Source of the DNA: an uncultured Eubacteriales bacterium
GTDB lineage: Bacteria > Bacillota > Clostridia > Christensenellales > CAG-138
Length of the DNA stretch: 64,000 nt
Reading direction: 5' to 3'
Assembly: GCA_902768795.1 (NCBI GenBank)
Contig: CACXMS010000003.1
Location: 52,950 to 116,949, forward strand
Position 1 is the stretch's first letter; every line of letters starts with the position of its first letter. Shown piece after piece: positions 34,901 through 49,939 of the stretch. The notes beneath the pieces are model-generated. The model was not told the origin of the DNA. It saw nothing but the letters and a program-made list of their open reading frames with translations, and did not search any database. The translations under genes and the position numbers were made by a program.

Positions 34901-35236
34901 ATAGTACTCGCCGGGCTGCAGAATCGTTCCCTCGGGCACGACCCATGCATCCGTCTCGCTGTCAGACAGACCGTAGCCGGAAATATTGACCGATGCGGAG
35001 CTTGTGTTATGCAGCTCCACATAGTCGCTGTAGGTTCCCATCGGATCGCGCGCGACCTGTTTGTTGCTCACAAGAATTTCGCTGATCACGACTGCCGAGC
35101 TCTGCTTGTTCGTCGTTGTCTTCCGCGCATTCTTCCCCGCGCAGCTCATTATCAATGAAAAAGCCAGCAGCACCACAAGCACCGCCGCCAAAGCGACGGC
35201 AAGCGCGGCCAGCTTTCTTTTTTGTTTTTTATTCAT
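31994..35236 (-). CDS. CotH kinase-family lipoprotein/membrane protein with three lamin-tail domains
   Basis: 1080 aa. An N-terminal hydrophobic segment ends ...FSLIMSC, a plausible lipobox-like site. Three lamin-tail (LTD) repeats follow (VVISEILVSNKQ..., VRISEFQASNSS..., IMFNEVLVNGYH...), each with DWIELYN- or GYGLSD-type motifs. A chitobiase-like/HYR segment (TYTTDATTPTESG) precedes the C-terminal CotH domain with RGKMWERPA, NIRIFGAFSRKKAQK, LREKISKFYI, GNTDTGNIKWW and WLPYDFCWAFN, the last two holding the metal/catalytic acids of the atypical kinase fold. GAGGAG precedes ATG 35236. It is the first gene of an operon with VTC and DUF4956. The role on the cell surface is unknown. Confidence 0.88.
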   Translation of the reverse strand: MNKKQKRKLAALAVALAAVLVVLLAFSLIMSCAGKNARKTTTNKQSSAVVISEILVSNKQVARDPMGTYSDYVELHNTSSASVNISGYGLSDSETDAWVVPEGTILQPGEYYVIWCAGQETGLKNVATFALSKGDVLRFIDGGGVPITTVSLADTYAGLAYCYDEATGTWSNKAPSPGYPNTDAGIEAYEKSKMLSTEIGTVETVSQSAVRISEFQASNSSAHLCPDGTYCDWIELYNNSGSPVDLAGYGLSDDVTKPKKFTFGHVTIDAYGFLVVYNTTVPVDGYVCIDFGLASRGETLLLTSPEDMIIDMIEFGPQEKNFSMARSFPGGQFDPSSPFTPTDRITPGYPNTEAGYALFDKAENGSMGVHDIMFNEVLVNGYHVVYQYSKSTKSDRPFDADYGAWIEIYNKADYPIDLTGYTVSNNLSRPLKWVFPDGTSIAAKGYLALQLDGSLPRDGESAATEQQLRYQLNFDISSSGETIYLYEPGGTMIDRVTVPECRACISYGRDANGEWVLFDTPTEAAQNPNAGFTAYCEAAEADTPSGVYSAVQTVNVRVPEGAYATYTTDATTPTESGTRVTGPIPIAQNTVLRIRTFSNNGSQYPSVTKSYTYIIVGNSETVNAHNTTLPVCFLVTDPNNLWDTKTGIYVKGDDYTGKGAVKDPNEIIIQDKETMGTWANFNMRGKMWERPATFTYCDVNAQNVLYESDLNIRIFGAFSRKKAQKGIALIGRKGVGSSWLEYPFFENRPFTRYKSLVLRASGQDCALSRIRDVLVLGLLNDAGVDMANQAYIQCIVYLNGEYWGVYNLREKISKFYIAQHFGIEDTDSIDILVGNGAASGNVVADVNGDALNDYKELIAFCNSKNCDLRNDSDYQYVCDRVDVRNFAQYCAFEIIVGNTDTGNIKWWRSTELDNKWRWLPYDFCWAFNREDPSTDINKTSGYRRDFFTKYFNPAGHGAGASFDTTLARSLLSNNDFVEIFLYYCADFFNNVYTPEKINAKVDELQSNIRFEMETYDLKRWEPYNHLSVKGWNSHVNNIRNYANNYQDYFLKYCQNYINSKTHYKLTDAKMIELFGRTSKL

Positions 35237-35316
35237 TGGGAACTCCTCAACTTATAAAATCGTATCAGCTTATCATACCATACATTTTTCGATATGAACA
35301 GTATCGCATAAAAATT

Positions 35317-36675
35317 TCACACTTTATCCGATTTTCCCGGAAGAAAGTCCTTCAGGATCCGCTTCAGCCGATCGCTCCGGTTGTCCGCCGGCCGGCACGC
35401 GCAGTGCAGCAGCAGCCGTTTTTTCAGCTCCGCAACCGCCGGCGACGGCGGCAGTCCCGTCGTTTCCAGAATCTCCCGGCCCGAAACGGCAAGTTCCTCC
35501 GCCGTCCACGGGCAGCCGTCCGAACGCATCGCTTCATAAACCGCACGCCAGCGCGACGCGACATACGCCGTTTCATACCCGCTGCCGCGGACGTCCCCTT
35601 CGCGCAGCGCGATCAGATCCTCCGTGCCGTCTTTTCCGAGCAGGACAAACTTCTTTCGGATCGTCGTTTCCTTTGCCCGCCCGTCCAGGTCAAACATGTG
35701 CTCGCGTACCGCTTTTGTGACGCGGGAAATCACAGCGTTCGGATACGTCAGCCGCCGCAGAATCACGGCGGTCATTTCCGCTCCGTACACCGAATGGCGG
35801 TGAAAATCCCCCGTCCCGGCAAGGCAGCGCGGCTTTCCGACGTCATGCAGCAGTCCCATCAGCCGGAGCGGAACCTCGGGCGGCATTGCGGCCGCGCTTT
35901 GGAATAAGTGCTCCAGAACGTCATACCGGTGATATTCCGGCCGCTGCGCGACGCCCGCACACTCCGCAAGCTCCGGGATCAGGTGCGGCCAAACGCCGAG
36001 CGCATCAATGAGATGCAGCGCGCGCAGCACGCCGTCCGAAACCAGCATTCGATCAAGCTCCTGCCGCCGCCGTTCCCAGGCGATATCGCCGAGCAGCGCG
36101 GCGTTTTCCCGGGCCGCGGCCCATGTCGCCGGATCCACGGCAAACCCCGTCGTCACCGCAAATCGCACAAGCCGCAGGATCCGGAGCCCGTCGTCCCGCA
36201 GAATGATCGCCGGATCGGCGGTCGTCGTTCGCAAAACGCCGCGTTCGATGTCCCGTATGCCGCCCGTCGGATCCAGTATTTCCCCGGTCAGCACGTTCTG
36301 ATACAGCGCGTTCATCGAGAAATCGCGCCGCATCGCGTCCGCTTCAAGGGAGTCCGTAAACGCGATCGACTCGGGCGCATGCGCGCCGCCCTGCGGATAG
36401 GACTCGACACGAAACGTCGTGTGCTCGTATTTCCGGTCCCCGATGCAGAGCAGCACCGTTCCGAGCCGCTCATTCACGGTCGGGGCGCTATAGCCCGCTT
36501 CGTTTGCCAGACGGCGCATCTGCTCCGGCCGCAGGGCGCTGCACAGATCAATGTCGTGCGACGGCTTTCCCAGAAGCGCATCGCGCACACAGCCGCCGAC
36601 CGCATACAGCGGGGCCGGCAGCCGTGCGGCAAACATTTGCAGTTCCTGCGGATACTCCGGCATATGCTCCGACAC
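35317..36675 (-). CDS. cca: CCA tRNA nucleotidyltransferase with HD domain
   Basis: Adds or repairs the 3' CCA of tRNAs. The 452-aa product has the class II nucleotidyltransferase signature APLYAVGGCVRDALLGKPSHDIDL (catalytic DxD), RRDFSMNAL, RILRLVRFA (head/neck) and an HD domain MGLLHDVGKP in the middle. It starts 6 bp after the gyrA stop, so it is probably the last gene of the recF-remB-gyrB-gyrA operon. The start could also be the fifth residue (Met). Confidence 0.93.
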   Translation of the reverse strand: MSEHMPEYPQELQMFAARLPAPLYAVGGCVRDALLGKPSHDIDLCSALRPEQMRRLANEAGYSAPTVNERLGTVLLCIGDRKYEHTTFRVESYPQGGAHAPESIAFTDSLEADAMRRDFSMNALYQNVLTGEILDPTGGIRDIERGVLRTTTADPAIILRDDGLRILRLVRFAVTTGFAVDPATWAAARENAALLGDIAWERRRQELDRMLVSDGVLRALHLIDALGVWPHLIPELAECAGVAQRPEYHRYDVLEHLFQSAAAMPPEVPLRLMGLLHDVGKPRCLAGTGDFHRHSVYGAEMTAVILRRLTYPNAVISRVTKAVREHMFDLDGRAKETTIRKKFVLLGKDGTEDLIALREGDVRGSGYETAYVASRWRAVYEAMRSDGCPWTAEELAVSGREILETTGLPPSPAVAELKKRLLLHCACRPADNRSDRLKRILKDFLPGKSDKV

Positions 36676-36680
36676 GACGG

Positions 36681-39179
36681 TTATTCTTCCGGCAGCGGTT
36701 CGATCGTTTCCGCTTCGGCGGGCGCTTCGGGTTCCGTCGGCGCTTCTCCGTCTTCGACGATTTCCTGATGCGGCAGCAGCGCGACGCAGGCGATCGAATT
36801 GCTCTCCCCGACCTGCATCAGCCGTACGCCCTGCGTGTTGCGGCCGATCACCGAAATCTGTTCGACCGGCATGCGCATGATGATGCCGTCGTCCCGCACA
36901 AGCAGCAGGTCCTCTCCCGCTTCGGTCATGCGAAGCGCGGCAAGCCCGCCGGTCTTATCGGTCGCTTTCATCGCGACAATGCCCTTGCCGCCGCGGCCCT
37001 GAATCGAATACTGCTCCTCCGGCGTGCGCTTGCCTAGACCCTTTTCGGTCACCGTCAGCAGCATGCCGCCTTTGATGACCTTGACAAGATCGATCAGCAC
37101 GTCGTCGCCGGTCAGGTTGATCCCGCGAACGCCCATGCCGCCGCGGCCAGTCGGCCGCACGCCCGCTTCCTTGAAGCGAATGCTCTTGCCCTCACGCGAA
37201 GCGAGAATGAATTCATCGTCGCCGCTGCTCATCTCGCAGGCGATCAGCTCGTCGCCCTCGCGGATCGTTTGCAGCAGCAGCCCGCCCTTGCGGATGTTGC
37301 CGCAATCGGCAATGCGCGTCTTCTTGATCAGACCCTGCCGCGTCGCGGTCACAAGATAGCCGTGCTCCTCAACCTCGCGCGGGACCACGAACATCGCGGT
37401 GACCTTTTCGCCGGTCTGGAGCTGCAAAAAGTTCACGACCGGGATGCCCTTCGACGTGCGCCCCGCTTCGGGAATCGCATAGCACTTGATCCGGTACACG
37501 CGGCCGTAATTCGTGAAGAACATGATCGGCGCGTGCGTGCTCGAAACCAGCATTCGCTCGACATAATCCTCCTCGCGCGTCGCCTGGCCCTTGACGCCCT
37601 TTCCGCCGCGGTTCTGCGCTTTGAACACATCGGTCGAGGTGCGCTTGATATAGCCGAAATGCGTCATTGTGACGGTCATCTGCTCTTCCTGAATGATATC
37701 GTCGAGTTCGATGTCGTCCGGCATCGGCGCGATCTCCGTGCGGCGCTGATCGCCGAGGCGCGCTTTGACGTCGAGCGCTTCTTCCTTGATGACCTCCATC
37801 AGCCGGTGTTCGGACGCAAGGATCGCTTCGAGATACGCGACGCGCTCCTTCAGCTGCCGATCCTCCTCCTCGAGCTTGTCGCGCTCGAGTCCGGTCAGGC
37901 GCTGGAGACGCATATCCAGAATCGCCTGCGCCTGCCGTTCGGAAAAGCCGAACCGCTCGCAGAGCCGCTCCTTGGCAATCTGTGCGGTTTCGCTGCCGCG
38001 AATGATCCGGATGACCTCGTCGATGTGATCGAGCGCTTTCAACAGGCCCTCGATGATGTGCAGACGTTCCTTCGCCCGGCCGAGATCGAACCGCGTGCGC
38101 CGCGTCACAACCTCTTTCTGATGCTCGAGATAATAGTACAGAATCTGCTTGAGCGTCAGAATCTTCGGCTCGCCGTCGACCAGCGCGAGGTTGATCACGC
38201 CGAACGTCGTCTGCATATCGGTATGCTTATACAGATTGTTCAGGACGACGCTTGCGTTGACGTCCTTCTTGAGTTCAATGACGATGCGCGTTCCGTTGCG
38301 GTCGGTCTCGTCGCGCAGGTCGGAAATGCCCTCGATCTTCTTTTCATGCACCAGCTCCGCGATCCGCGTCACAAGCCCCGCCTTATTGACCTGGTACGGG
38401 ATCTCGGTCACGATGATACGGCTTTTCGAAGCGCTCATCTGCTCGATCTCGGTCCGCGCGCGAACATAGATTTTGCCGCGTCCGGTGCGGTACGCCTGGG
38501 CGATTCCCGTCTTGCCGAGAATGATCCCGCCGGTCGGGAAATCCGGGCCGGGGATATAACCCATCAGCTCGTCGACCGTGATCTCAGGATTGTCGATCAT
38601 GGCGACAAGGCCGTCGATCGTTTCCCCGAGGTTGTGCGGCGGCATGTTCGTCGCCATACCGACCGCAATTCCGTTGCTGCCGTTGACCAGCAGGTTCGGG
38701 AAGCGCGCCGGCAGCACGACCGGCTCCTGCTGCGTGCCGTCAAAGTTCGGCTGGAAATCGACGGTATCCTTGTCGATGTCGCGCATCAGATCCATTGCCA
38801 TCTTGCTGAGCCGCGCTTCGGTATAACGCATGGCGGCCGCGCCGTCGCCGTCCACCGAGCCGAAGTTGCCCTGGCCCTCTACCAGCGGATAGCGCGTATT
38901 GAAGTCCTGCGCGAGGCGCACCATCGCGTCATAGACGGAGCCGTCGCCGTGCGGATGGTATTTACCCATGCAGTCGCCGACGATACGGGCGCTTTTGCGC
39001 GTCGGTTTATCGGGCGTGACGCCGAGTTCTTCCATCGTGTGCATGATGCGGCGGTGAACGGGCTTCATGCCGTCACGGACGTCGGGGAGCGCGCGGCTCG
39101 TAATGACCGACATCGCGTAGGCGATGAAGCTCTTTTGCATTTCGTGTTCCAGATTGATCGGACGAATTGTTTCACTCAT
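36681..39179 (-). CDS. gyrA: DNA gyrase subunit A
   Basis: DNA breakage-reunion subunit of gyrase, 832 aa. It has the winged-helix region with [15 protein letters not shown], catalytic Tyr in [12 protein letters not shown], and six C-terminal beta-pinwheel blades with the GyrA box-like QGRGGKG. The quinolone-resistance region reads [17 protein letters not shown], with Gly at the position of E. coli Ser83, while the Asp87-equivalent acid is retained. ATG 39179 follows AGGTGCCGAT closely after gyrB. It belongs to recF-remB-gyrB-gyrA-cca. Confidence 0.97.
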   Translation of the reverse strand: MSETIRPINLEHEMQKSFIAYAMSVITSRALPDVRDGMKPVHRRIMHTMEELGVTPDKPTRKSARIVGDCMGKYHPHGDGSVYDAMVRLAQDFNTRYPLVEGQGNFGSVDGDGAAAMRYTEARLSKMAMDLMRDIDKDTVDFQPNFDGTQQEPVVLPARFPNLLVNGSNGIAVGMATNMPPHNLGETIDGLVAMIDNPEITVDELMGYIPGPDFPTGGIILGKTGIAQAYRTGRGKIYVRARTEIEQMSASKSRIIVTEIPYQVNKAGLVTRIAELVHEKKIEGISDLRDETDRNGTRIVIELKKDVNASVVLNNLYKHTDMQTTFGVINLALVDGEPKILTLKQILYYYLEHQKEVVTRRTRFDLGRAKERLHIIEGLLKALDHIDEVIRIIRGSETAQIAKERLCERFGFSERQAQAILDMRLQRLTGLERDKLEEEDRQLKERVAYLEAILASEHRLMEVIKEEALDVKARLGDQRRTEIAPMPDDIELDDIIQEEQMTVTMTHFGYIKRTSTDVFKAQNRGGKGVKGQATREEDYVERMLVSSTHAPIMFFTNYGRVYRIKCYAIPEAGRTSKGIPVVNFLQLQTGEKVTAMFVVPREVEEHGYLVTATRQGLIKKTRIADCGNIRKGGLLLQTIREGDELIACEMSSGDDEFILASREGKSIRFKEAGVRPTGRGGMGVRGINLTGDDVLIDLVKVIKGGMLLTVTEKGLGKRTPEEQYSIQGRGGKGIVAMKATDKTGGLAALRMTEAGEDLLLVRDDGIIMRMPVEQISVIGRNTQGVRLMQVGESNSIACVALLPHQEIVEDGEAPTEPEAPAEAETIEPLPEE

Positions 39180-39191
39180 ATCGGCACCTCA

Positions 39192-42546
<3,355 letters not shown>

Positions 42547-42575
42547 GGCCTTCTCCCCCTCATACAGTTATTGTC

Positions 42576-42604
42576 AGTATACCATGTTTTCCGCTCTGTG
42601 TAAA
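42576..42604 (-). promoter_or_regulatory. Probable promoter of the recF-gyrBA operon
   Basis: Minus strand TTTACA (42604-42599), 17-bp spacer, TATACT (42581-42576), 30 bp upstream of the recF ATG. The rest of the 237-bp recF-secA region has no gene; a TATAAT at 42753-42758 probably serves secA, with no clear -35. Confidence 0.6.
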
Positions 42605-42789
42605 TAATAATATAGAAGAAACTCCCGATTTTGCAGAAATGTTACACAGTTTTCACGTAGCGGAACGGGCTGAAAAGAGGCCGTTTCAATCCGTTCAAAA
42701 AACGTTTTCGTCCGGGTCACATTCGGGGCTTTTCGAACGGAGAAAAGTGTGTTATAATGCTTTTATGATAAAATGACAGGAGTATGGTC

Positions 42790-45543
<2,754 letters not shown>

Positions 45544-45555
45544 CCAATAAAAAGC

Positions 45556-45604
45556 AAGAGACTGCTGCAAAACGGATCAAACCGTTTGCCGCAGTCTCTT
45601 TTTC
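45556..45604. terminator. Bidirectional terminator between secA and the lipoprotein gene
   Basis: A long stem, AAGAGACTGCTGCAAAACGG (45556-45575) with CCGTTTGCCGCAGTCTCTT (45582-45600), has a small internal mismatch and is followed by TTTTT. The lipoprotein stop is just beyond. Confidence 0.85.
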
Positions 45605-45612
45605 TGTTGCGG

Positions 45613-47082
45613 TCAATACCCCCTGTCCGGCTGAACCAAAGAACCGTCGACCGCGTTCAGCACGATCGCCTGCTGCGCGACCGACGTCTGCCCGTATTCG
45701 CCGTCCGGGCGCGTGCGGGTGAACACAAACACCCAGCAGGGTATTTCATAATATTCCTCCGAATCGCGTACCCGCAGCGTGTACGTCGTCAGGATCGCGC
45801 GATACACGGTGAACGACGCCGCGGCGCGATCCGCTTCGTTGTACCGCGCAAAGCCGAAGTCGATCGCGTTTTTCAGGAGCGTCTGAATTTTTGCAAACGG
45901 CAGCAGCGCGACATTTTCGTTTTCGAGCCCGACGACGGTTTTCGGATGCCCGTATGAGAACGAACGCACGCCGTCCGGCGCGACAAACGCCGTGATCGAT
46001 TCCGTGCCGATCGGACGGTTTACCGCGCTCTCCCCGTTCGACGGATAATCGAACCGCGTCGCGGGCGAAATGTGCAGCAGCGGCGGATATCCTCCGTAAT
46101 CGCGGTGCAAAACGAACCGCCAGCCCGCCGCGCATTCCGTGCGGCCCGAAAACTGGTTTGCTTCCTCCGCTTCGACAACCGTAAACGACGTCAGCCCGAG
46201 CGTTTCCAGCGTTCGCAGCAGCATGGCGCTTGCGTCCTCCTTTGACAGGGAAGGATCCTGCCAAAGCCGGAAAAACGGATCGTCCTCCTGCGGATGCGTC
46301 TTGGTAAACGCATATTGGGAACGGAGATACATGTCCTCCCCGCCCCGCTGTACGAACACGGAATCCGCATCCCAGTACAGCGTCGCCCGTTCGCCGGAGG
46401 AAAGCGTATAAATGTGCGTCGTGCGCGAAGCGATATTGCGAAAGTCGGAAACCGTGCGCGTTTCGTTCCGTTCCGGCGCCGCCGCGATCGCCGCGGCGTA
46501 TTCCTCGCTTCGCGCTTCGATCTCCTCCTCGGTCCAGACCGTTTCATCCCGATCTCCGTCCGACGGCTTTCCCGCCGCGACCCATGCGCGCTGCTCGTCC
46601 GCGGTCTTCAGATACTCCCGAAACTCCGCGATCCAGTCGTCCTTCGTCATTCCGTCTGTCGTTTCCGATACCGGCGAAACAAGCAGCGCTTTTGCGACGC
46701 GCTCCGTGTCCTCCGCCGTAAAGACGGCCGCCCGCGTTCGATACACGGGATACCGTCCGTCCGCCTTCTGTTCCACCGGCGCATCAAACTGAACCGTGAC
46801 TTTTTCACCGATCTGAACCGTTTCCCTCCACTGTTCAGGAAACCGGACCGACGCCGCCGAAGGCGTTTCCGTTTCATCCTCTGCCTTTTGCGAAGTTGCC
46901 TGCGGCTTTGCGTTCGGTTCCTCCGCATTTTGCTCGACTTCCACGGCAATCACCGCCGGTGCTGCGGCAAGCTTATTCTCGAGCGTGCCGTCCGCTTTGT
47001 TTACGATATATCCCTGCTTCGGCGTCGGCACGCAGCCCGACAGAAGCAGGACGACCGATGCCATCCAGATCAACCGTTTCAT
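45613..47082 (-). CDS. Uncharacterised lipoprotein (possibly DUF6034-like)
   Basis: 489 aa with a lipoprotein signal MKRLIWMASVVLLLSGC, lipobox Cys17, then a Pro/Thr/Glu-rich spacer to about residue 80 and a long soluble domain with repeated acidic patches and a C-terminal region (EYYEIPCWVFVFTRTRPDGEY..QQAIVLNAVDGSLVQP). The overall pattern reminds me of the Clostridia DUF6034 lipoproteins, but I am not sure. It should sit on the outer face of the membrane. It is alone between the secA terminator and rpmF, with GGAAAGGAGT before ATG 47082. No enzyme motif seen. Confidence 0.72.
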   Translation of the reverse strand: MKRLIWMASVVLLLSGCVPTPKQGYIVNKADGTLENKLAAAPAVIAVEVEQNAEEPNAKPQATSQKAEDETETPSAASVRFPEQWRETVQIGEKVTVQFDAPVEQKADGRYPVYRTRAAVFTAEDTERVAKALLVSPVSETTDGMTKDDWIAEFREYLKTADEQRAWVAAGKPSDGDRDETVWTEEEIEARSEEYAAAIAAAPERNETRTVSDFRNIASRTTHIYTLSSGERATLYWDADSVFVQRGGEDMYLRSQYAFTKTHPQEDDPFFRLWQDPSLSKEDASAMLLRTLETLGLTSFTVVEAEEANQFSGRTECAAGWRFVLHRDYGGYPPLLHISPATRFDYPSNGESAVNRPIGTESITAFVAPDGVRSFSYGHPKTVVGLENENVALLPFAKIQTLLKNAIDFGFARYNEADRAAASFTVYRAILTTYTLRVRDSEEYYEIPCWVFVFTRTRPDGEYGQTSVAQQAIVLNAVDGSLVQPDRGY

Positions 47083-47250
47083 TCCATGACTCCTTTCCTA
47101 AAAGCATCGTACCATGCGAATGCAAGGAAATCCTCCTGAAAATGTCTCGGTTTTGTATGGATTTCGGCGCACGAAAAAGAAGCCGTTGAATCCTCCTGTG
47201 AGGATCCCCGCGACTCCTTTACCTTAGCGCCTGTGTTGGATCATGGAGAC

Positions 47251-47439
47251 TTACGCGTCTTTTTCCATGTTGATGACTTCTTCGCCATCGTAATATCCGC
47301 ACTTCTTGCAAACCACATGCGGGAGCTTCAGCTCGTGGCACTTCGGGCATTCGACCAGATTCGGCGTCTCCAGCTTGAAGTTGTTCGCTCTGCGCGAATC
47401 ACGTCTTGCCTTCGAGGTTTTTCTCTTCGGTACTGCCAT
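47251..47439 (-). CDS. rpmF: 50S ribosomal protein L32
   Basis: 62 aa: MAVPKRKTSKARRDSRRANN followed by the zinc ribbon CPKCHELK...CKKCGYYDGEEV. The four-cysteine form is intact. ATG 47439 follows AAGGAGGTGTGATC closely after the yceD stop, giving the usual yceD-rpmF pair of Firmicutes; the fatty-acid genes that normally follow (fapR-plsX-fabHDGF) are absent here. Confidence 0.95.
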   Translation of the reverse strand: MAVPKRKTSKARRDSRRANNFKLETPNLVECPKCHELKLPHVVCKKCGYYDGEEVINMEKDA

Positions 47440-47441
47440 GA

Positions 47442-47954
47442 TCACACCTCCTTATTTTCGTTGAGTAATTGTTGAAGCGCGCCGAAAGCGCCGCTTCCGA
47501 TTTCGTTTTGGCAGGCACAGGGCGTTTCATTGCGATCCGCGCCGCAAATCGGGCACAGCCCTTTGCAATCGGGTCTGCATACGCTCACGAGCGGCAGATG
47601 CAAAAACAGATTGTCCGAAAACGCCTGCCATAAATCCAACTGCTCATGCGTGTACGGGTACACATCGCTGTCCGCCTCCCAAACGACATCCCGAACGAAA
47701 TGCTCGTCGATCGGGAACGTCAGCGTTTCGACAAACGGCTTGTTGCACCGCGCGCAGACCGCTTCGTAAGACGCCTTTGCTTGTGCCGTTACATGAAACG
47801 ACTTCCCGTCGAACGAGAACGTTCCGCTCACGGAAACGGGCGCAGCAAACGTCAGCGTCTTTCCTGCGTAGGTTTCGGGCGCGCGGGATTCTTCCAATGC
47901 GATCGGAAAACTCTCCCCTGCGCGCTTTTGGGCATCGCTCACAGAAACAATCAT
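47442..47954 (-). CDS. yceD: YceD/DUF177 family protein
   Basis: 170 aa. Contains the DUF177 cysteine motif CARCNKPFVE and a C-terminal CRPDCKGLCPICGADRNETPCAC cluster that probably binds zinc. YceD family proteins accompany rpmF in most bacteria and are implicated in 23S rRNA or large-subunit assembly (Arabidopsis and E. coli data). ATG 47954 is used, with GAGGTG upstream; a GTG two codons earlier overlaps the Shine-Dalgarno. The gene pair is separated from ygiQ by 32 bp. Confidence 0.9.
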   Translation of the reverse strand: MIVSVSDAQKRAGESFPIALEESRAPETYAGKTLTFAAPVSVSGTFSFDGKSFHVTAQAKASYEAVCARCNKPFVETLTFPIDEHFVRDVVWEADSDVYPYTHEQLDLWQAFSDNLFLHLPLVSVCRPDCKGLCPICGADRNETPCACQNEIGSGAFGALQQLLNENKEV

Positions 47955-47986
47955 GTGCACACCTCAAAAATCTACCAAATGGTATT

Positions 47987-49939
47987 TTAACCGTTCCGCC
48001 GCCGTTTGTCAACAGCATTCTTCGAATGTTTCGCGGTTTTCTTGGTAAAATCGGCTTTGCTTTTTGCGGACTTTTCGCGGGCGGCATTCCGCTTGTCCGT
48101 CTGTTTCTTTTTCGGTTCGCCCTGCCGGTCGCTTCCTTCGCGCTCCGGCGGAACGAGCGCGTCTTTTCCGAAGCCGATCAGATCCTTTCGCCCGGCCGCA
48201 AGCAGCGCTTCCCGCACGAGGCGACGGTTTTTCGGCAGGAACCACTGCATCAGCGCGCGCTGCATCGCCTTATCGTGCTCCGATCGCGGAACGTACACGT
48301 CCTCCCCGGTGCGCGGATCGATCCCCGTGTAATACATGCAGGTGGAAACCGTGCCTGGCGTCGGATAGAAATCCTGGACCTGCTCGGGATGATGCCCGAT
48401 CCGTTTCAGATACAGCGCAAGCTCGATCGCGTCGGAAAGCGTGCAGCCCGGATGCGAGCTCATCAGATACGGGACGACGTACTGCTTTAAGTCGAGCCGT
48501 TTGTTCATCGCCTCATACTTTTGCAAAAACCGTTCGTACTGCTCATGCGGCGGCTTGTTCATGTAATACAGCGTGCGATCCGCGATGTGCTCCGGCGCAA
48601 CCTTGAGCTGACCGCTGATATGATGTCCGACCAGCTCGCGCAAAAACGCGTCGCTTTTGTCGTACAGCACATAGTCGAACCGGACGCCCGAACGCACAAA
48701 CACCTTTTTCACGCCCTCGATTCCGCGCAGTTTTTTCAGCAGCGCCGTATAATCCTCATGCGAAACTTCCAGGTTGTTGCACTTCTTATATCCGATGCAG
48801 GAGCGATCCTTGCAGACCCCGCTTTTCAGCTGTTTTTCGCAGGCGGGCTTGCGGAAATTCGCCGTCGGGCCGCCGACGTCGTGAATATACCCCCTAAACC
48901 GCGGGTTTTCTGTCATCGCCTTCGCCTCGGTCAGGATCGACCCGTGGCTGCGCGACGAGATGATGCGTCCCTGGTGGAACGTAAGCGCGCAGAAGTTGCA
49001 GCTTCCGAAGCAGCCGCGGCACGACGTGATCGAAAACTCGACCTCCTGCAGCGCGGGAATCGGCTCCGTGTACTTCGGATGCGGCAGCCGCGTATAGGGC
49101 AGCGCGTACGTCGCGTCCATCTCCTCGGTCGAAAGCGGCATCTGCGGCGGATTCTGCACCAGCACGCCCTTTTCGTGCGGCTGCGCGAGTTTTTTGCCGC
49201 GGATCGGATCCTGCTCCCGGTACTGGATCCGAAACGCTTCCACGTACTTTTGCCGGTCCGCCGCGACCTCCGAATAGGACGGCAGTACCAGCGCGTCCGG
49301 GCATTCAAAAAGATCGGCCGCACGATAGCACGTTCCCGGCACATCCCGGATCTCCCGCACCGGAACGCCCGCGTCCAGCGCCTCCGCAAGCGCGACGATG
49401 CTGCGCTCGCCCATGCCGTACATCAGAATGTCCGCACCCGAATCATACAGGATCGAATGTCGGACGCGATCGTCCCAGTAATCGTAATGCGCGAACCGTC
49501 TTAAGCTCGCTTCGATCCCACCGATCAGCACCGGAACGTGCGGGTACGCTTCGCGGCAGCGGTTGCCGTATACGATCACGGCCCGATCCGGCCGCGCGCC
49601 GGCTTTTCCGCCCGGCGTGTAGGAATCGTCCGTACGGCGGCGCTTTGCGGCGGTATAATGGTTCACCATCGAATCGATATTCCCGGAGGACACCAGAAAC
49701 GCGAGCCGCGGCTTGCCGAGCGCGCGAAACGCTTCGACGTCGCGCCAGTCCGGCTGCGCGATAATGCCGACCGAAAACCCGTGCGCCTGCAGCGTCCGGG
49801 CGATGATCGCCGCGCCGAACGACGGGTGGTCGATGTACGCATCTCCGTTGATATAAACAAAATCAAGCCCTTCGAATCCGAGGGCTTTACACTCTTCCGC
49901 CGACATCGGCGGCATCGTTGTGATCGGTTTACGTTTCAT
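47987..49939 (-). CDS. YgiQ family radical SAM protein
   Basis: 650 aa. An N-terminal B12-binding-like region (VSSGNIDSMVNHYTAAKRRRTDD, GIEASLRRFAHYDYWDD) is followed by a radical SAM core with the CxxxCxxC cluster site SCRGCFGSCNFCALTFHQGR, and the family VRSGVRFDYVLYD and YPTPGTVSTCMYYTGIDPRTG blocks. The C-terminal tail is Lys-rich. ATG 49939 (MKRKPITTMPPMSAEEC) overlaps the DivIVA gene by 11 bp and fits family starts. The reaction of YgiQ proteins is not established. Confidence 0.9.
   Translation of the reverse strand: MKRKPITTMPPMSAEECKALGFEGLDFVYINGDAYIDHPSFGAAIIARTLQAHGFSVGIIAQPDWRDVEAFRALGKPRLAFLVSSGNIDSMVNHYTAAKRRRTDDSYTPGGKAGARPDRAVIVYGNRCREAYPHVPVLIGGIEASLRRFAHYDYWDDRVRHSILYDSGADILMYGMGERSIVALAEALDAGVPVREIRDVPGTCYRAADLFECPDALVLPSYSEVAADRQKYVEAFRIQYREQDPIRGKKLAQPHEKGVLVQNPPQMPLSTEEMDATYALPYTRLPHPKYTEPIPALQEVEFSITSCRGCFGSCNFCALTFHQGRIISSRSHGSILTEAKAMTENPRFRGYIHDVGGPTANFRKPACEKQLKSGVCKDRSCIGYKKCNNLEVSHEDYTALLKKLRGIEGVKKVFVRSGVRFDYVLYDKSDAFLRELVGHHISGQLKVAPEHIADRTLYYMNKPPHEQYERFLQKYEAMNKRLDLKQYVVPYLMSSHPGCTLSDAIELALYLKRIGHHPEQVQDFYPTPGTVSTCMYYTGIDPRTGEDVYVPRSEHDKAMQRALMQWFLPKNRRLVREALLAAGRKDLIGFGKDALVPPEREGSDRQGEPKKKQTDKRNAAREKSAKSKADFTKKTAKHSKNAVDKRRRNG

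Noticed and set aside
42547..42783. Replication origin between recF and secA
   Set aside because: No clear TTATCCACA-type DnaA boxes or AT-rich 13-mers; dnaA and dnaN are absent.
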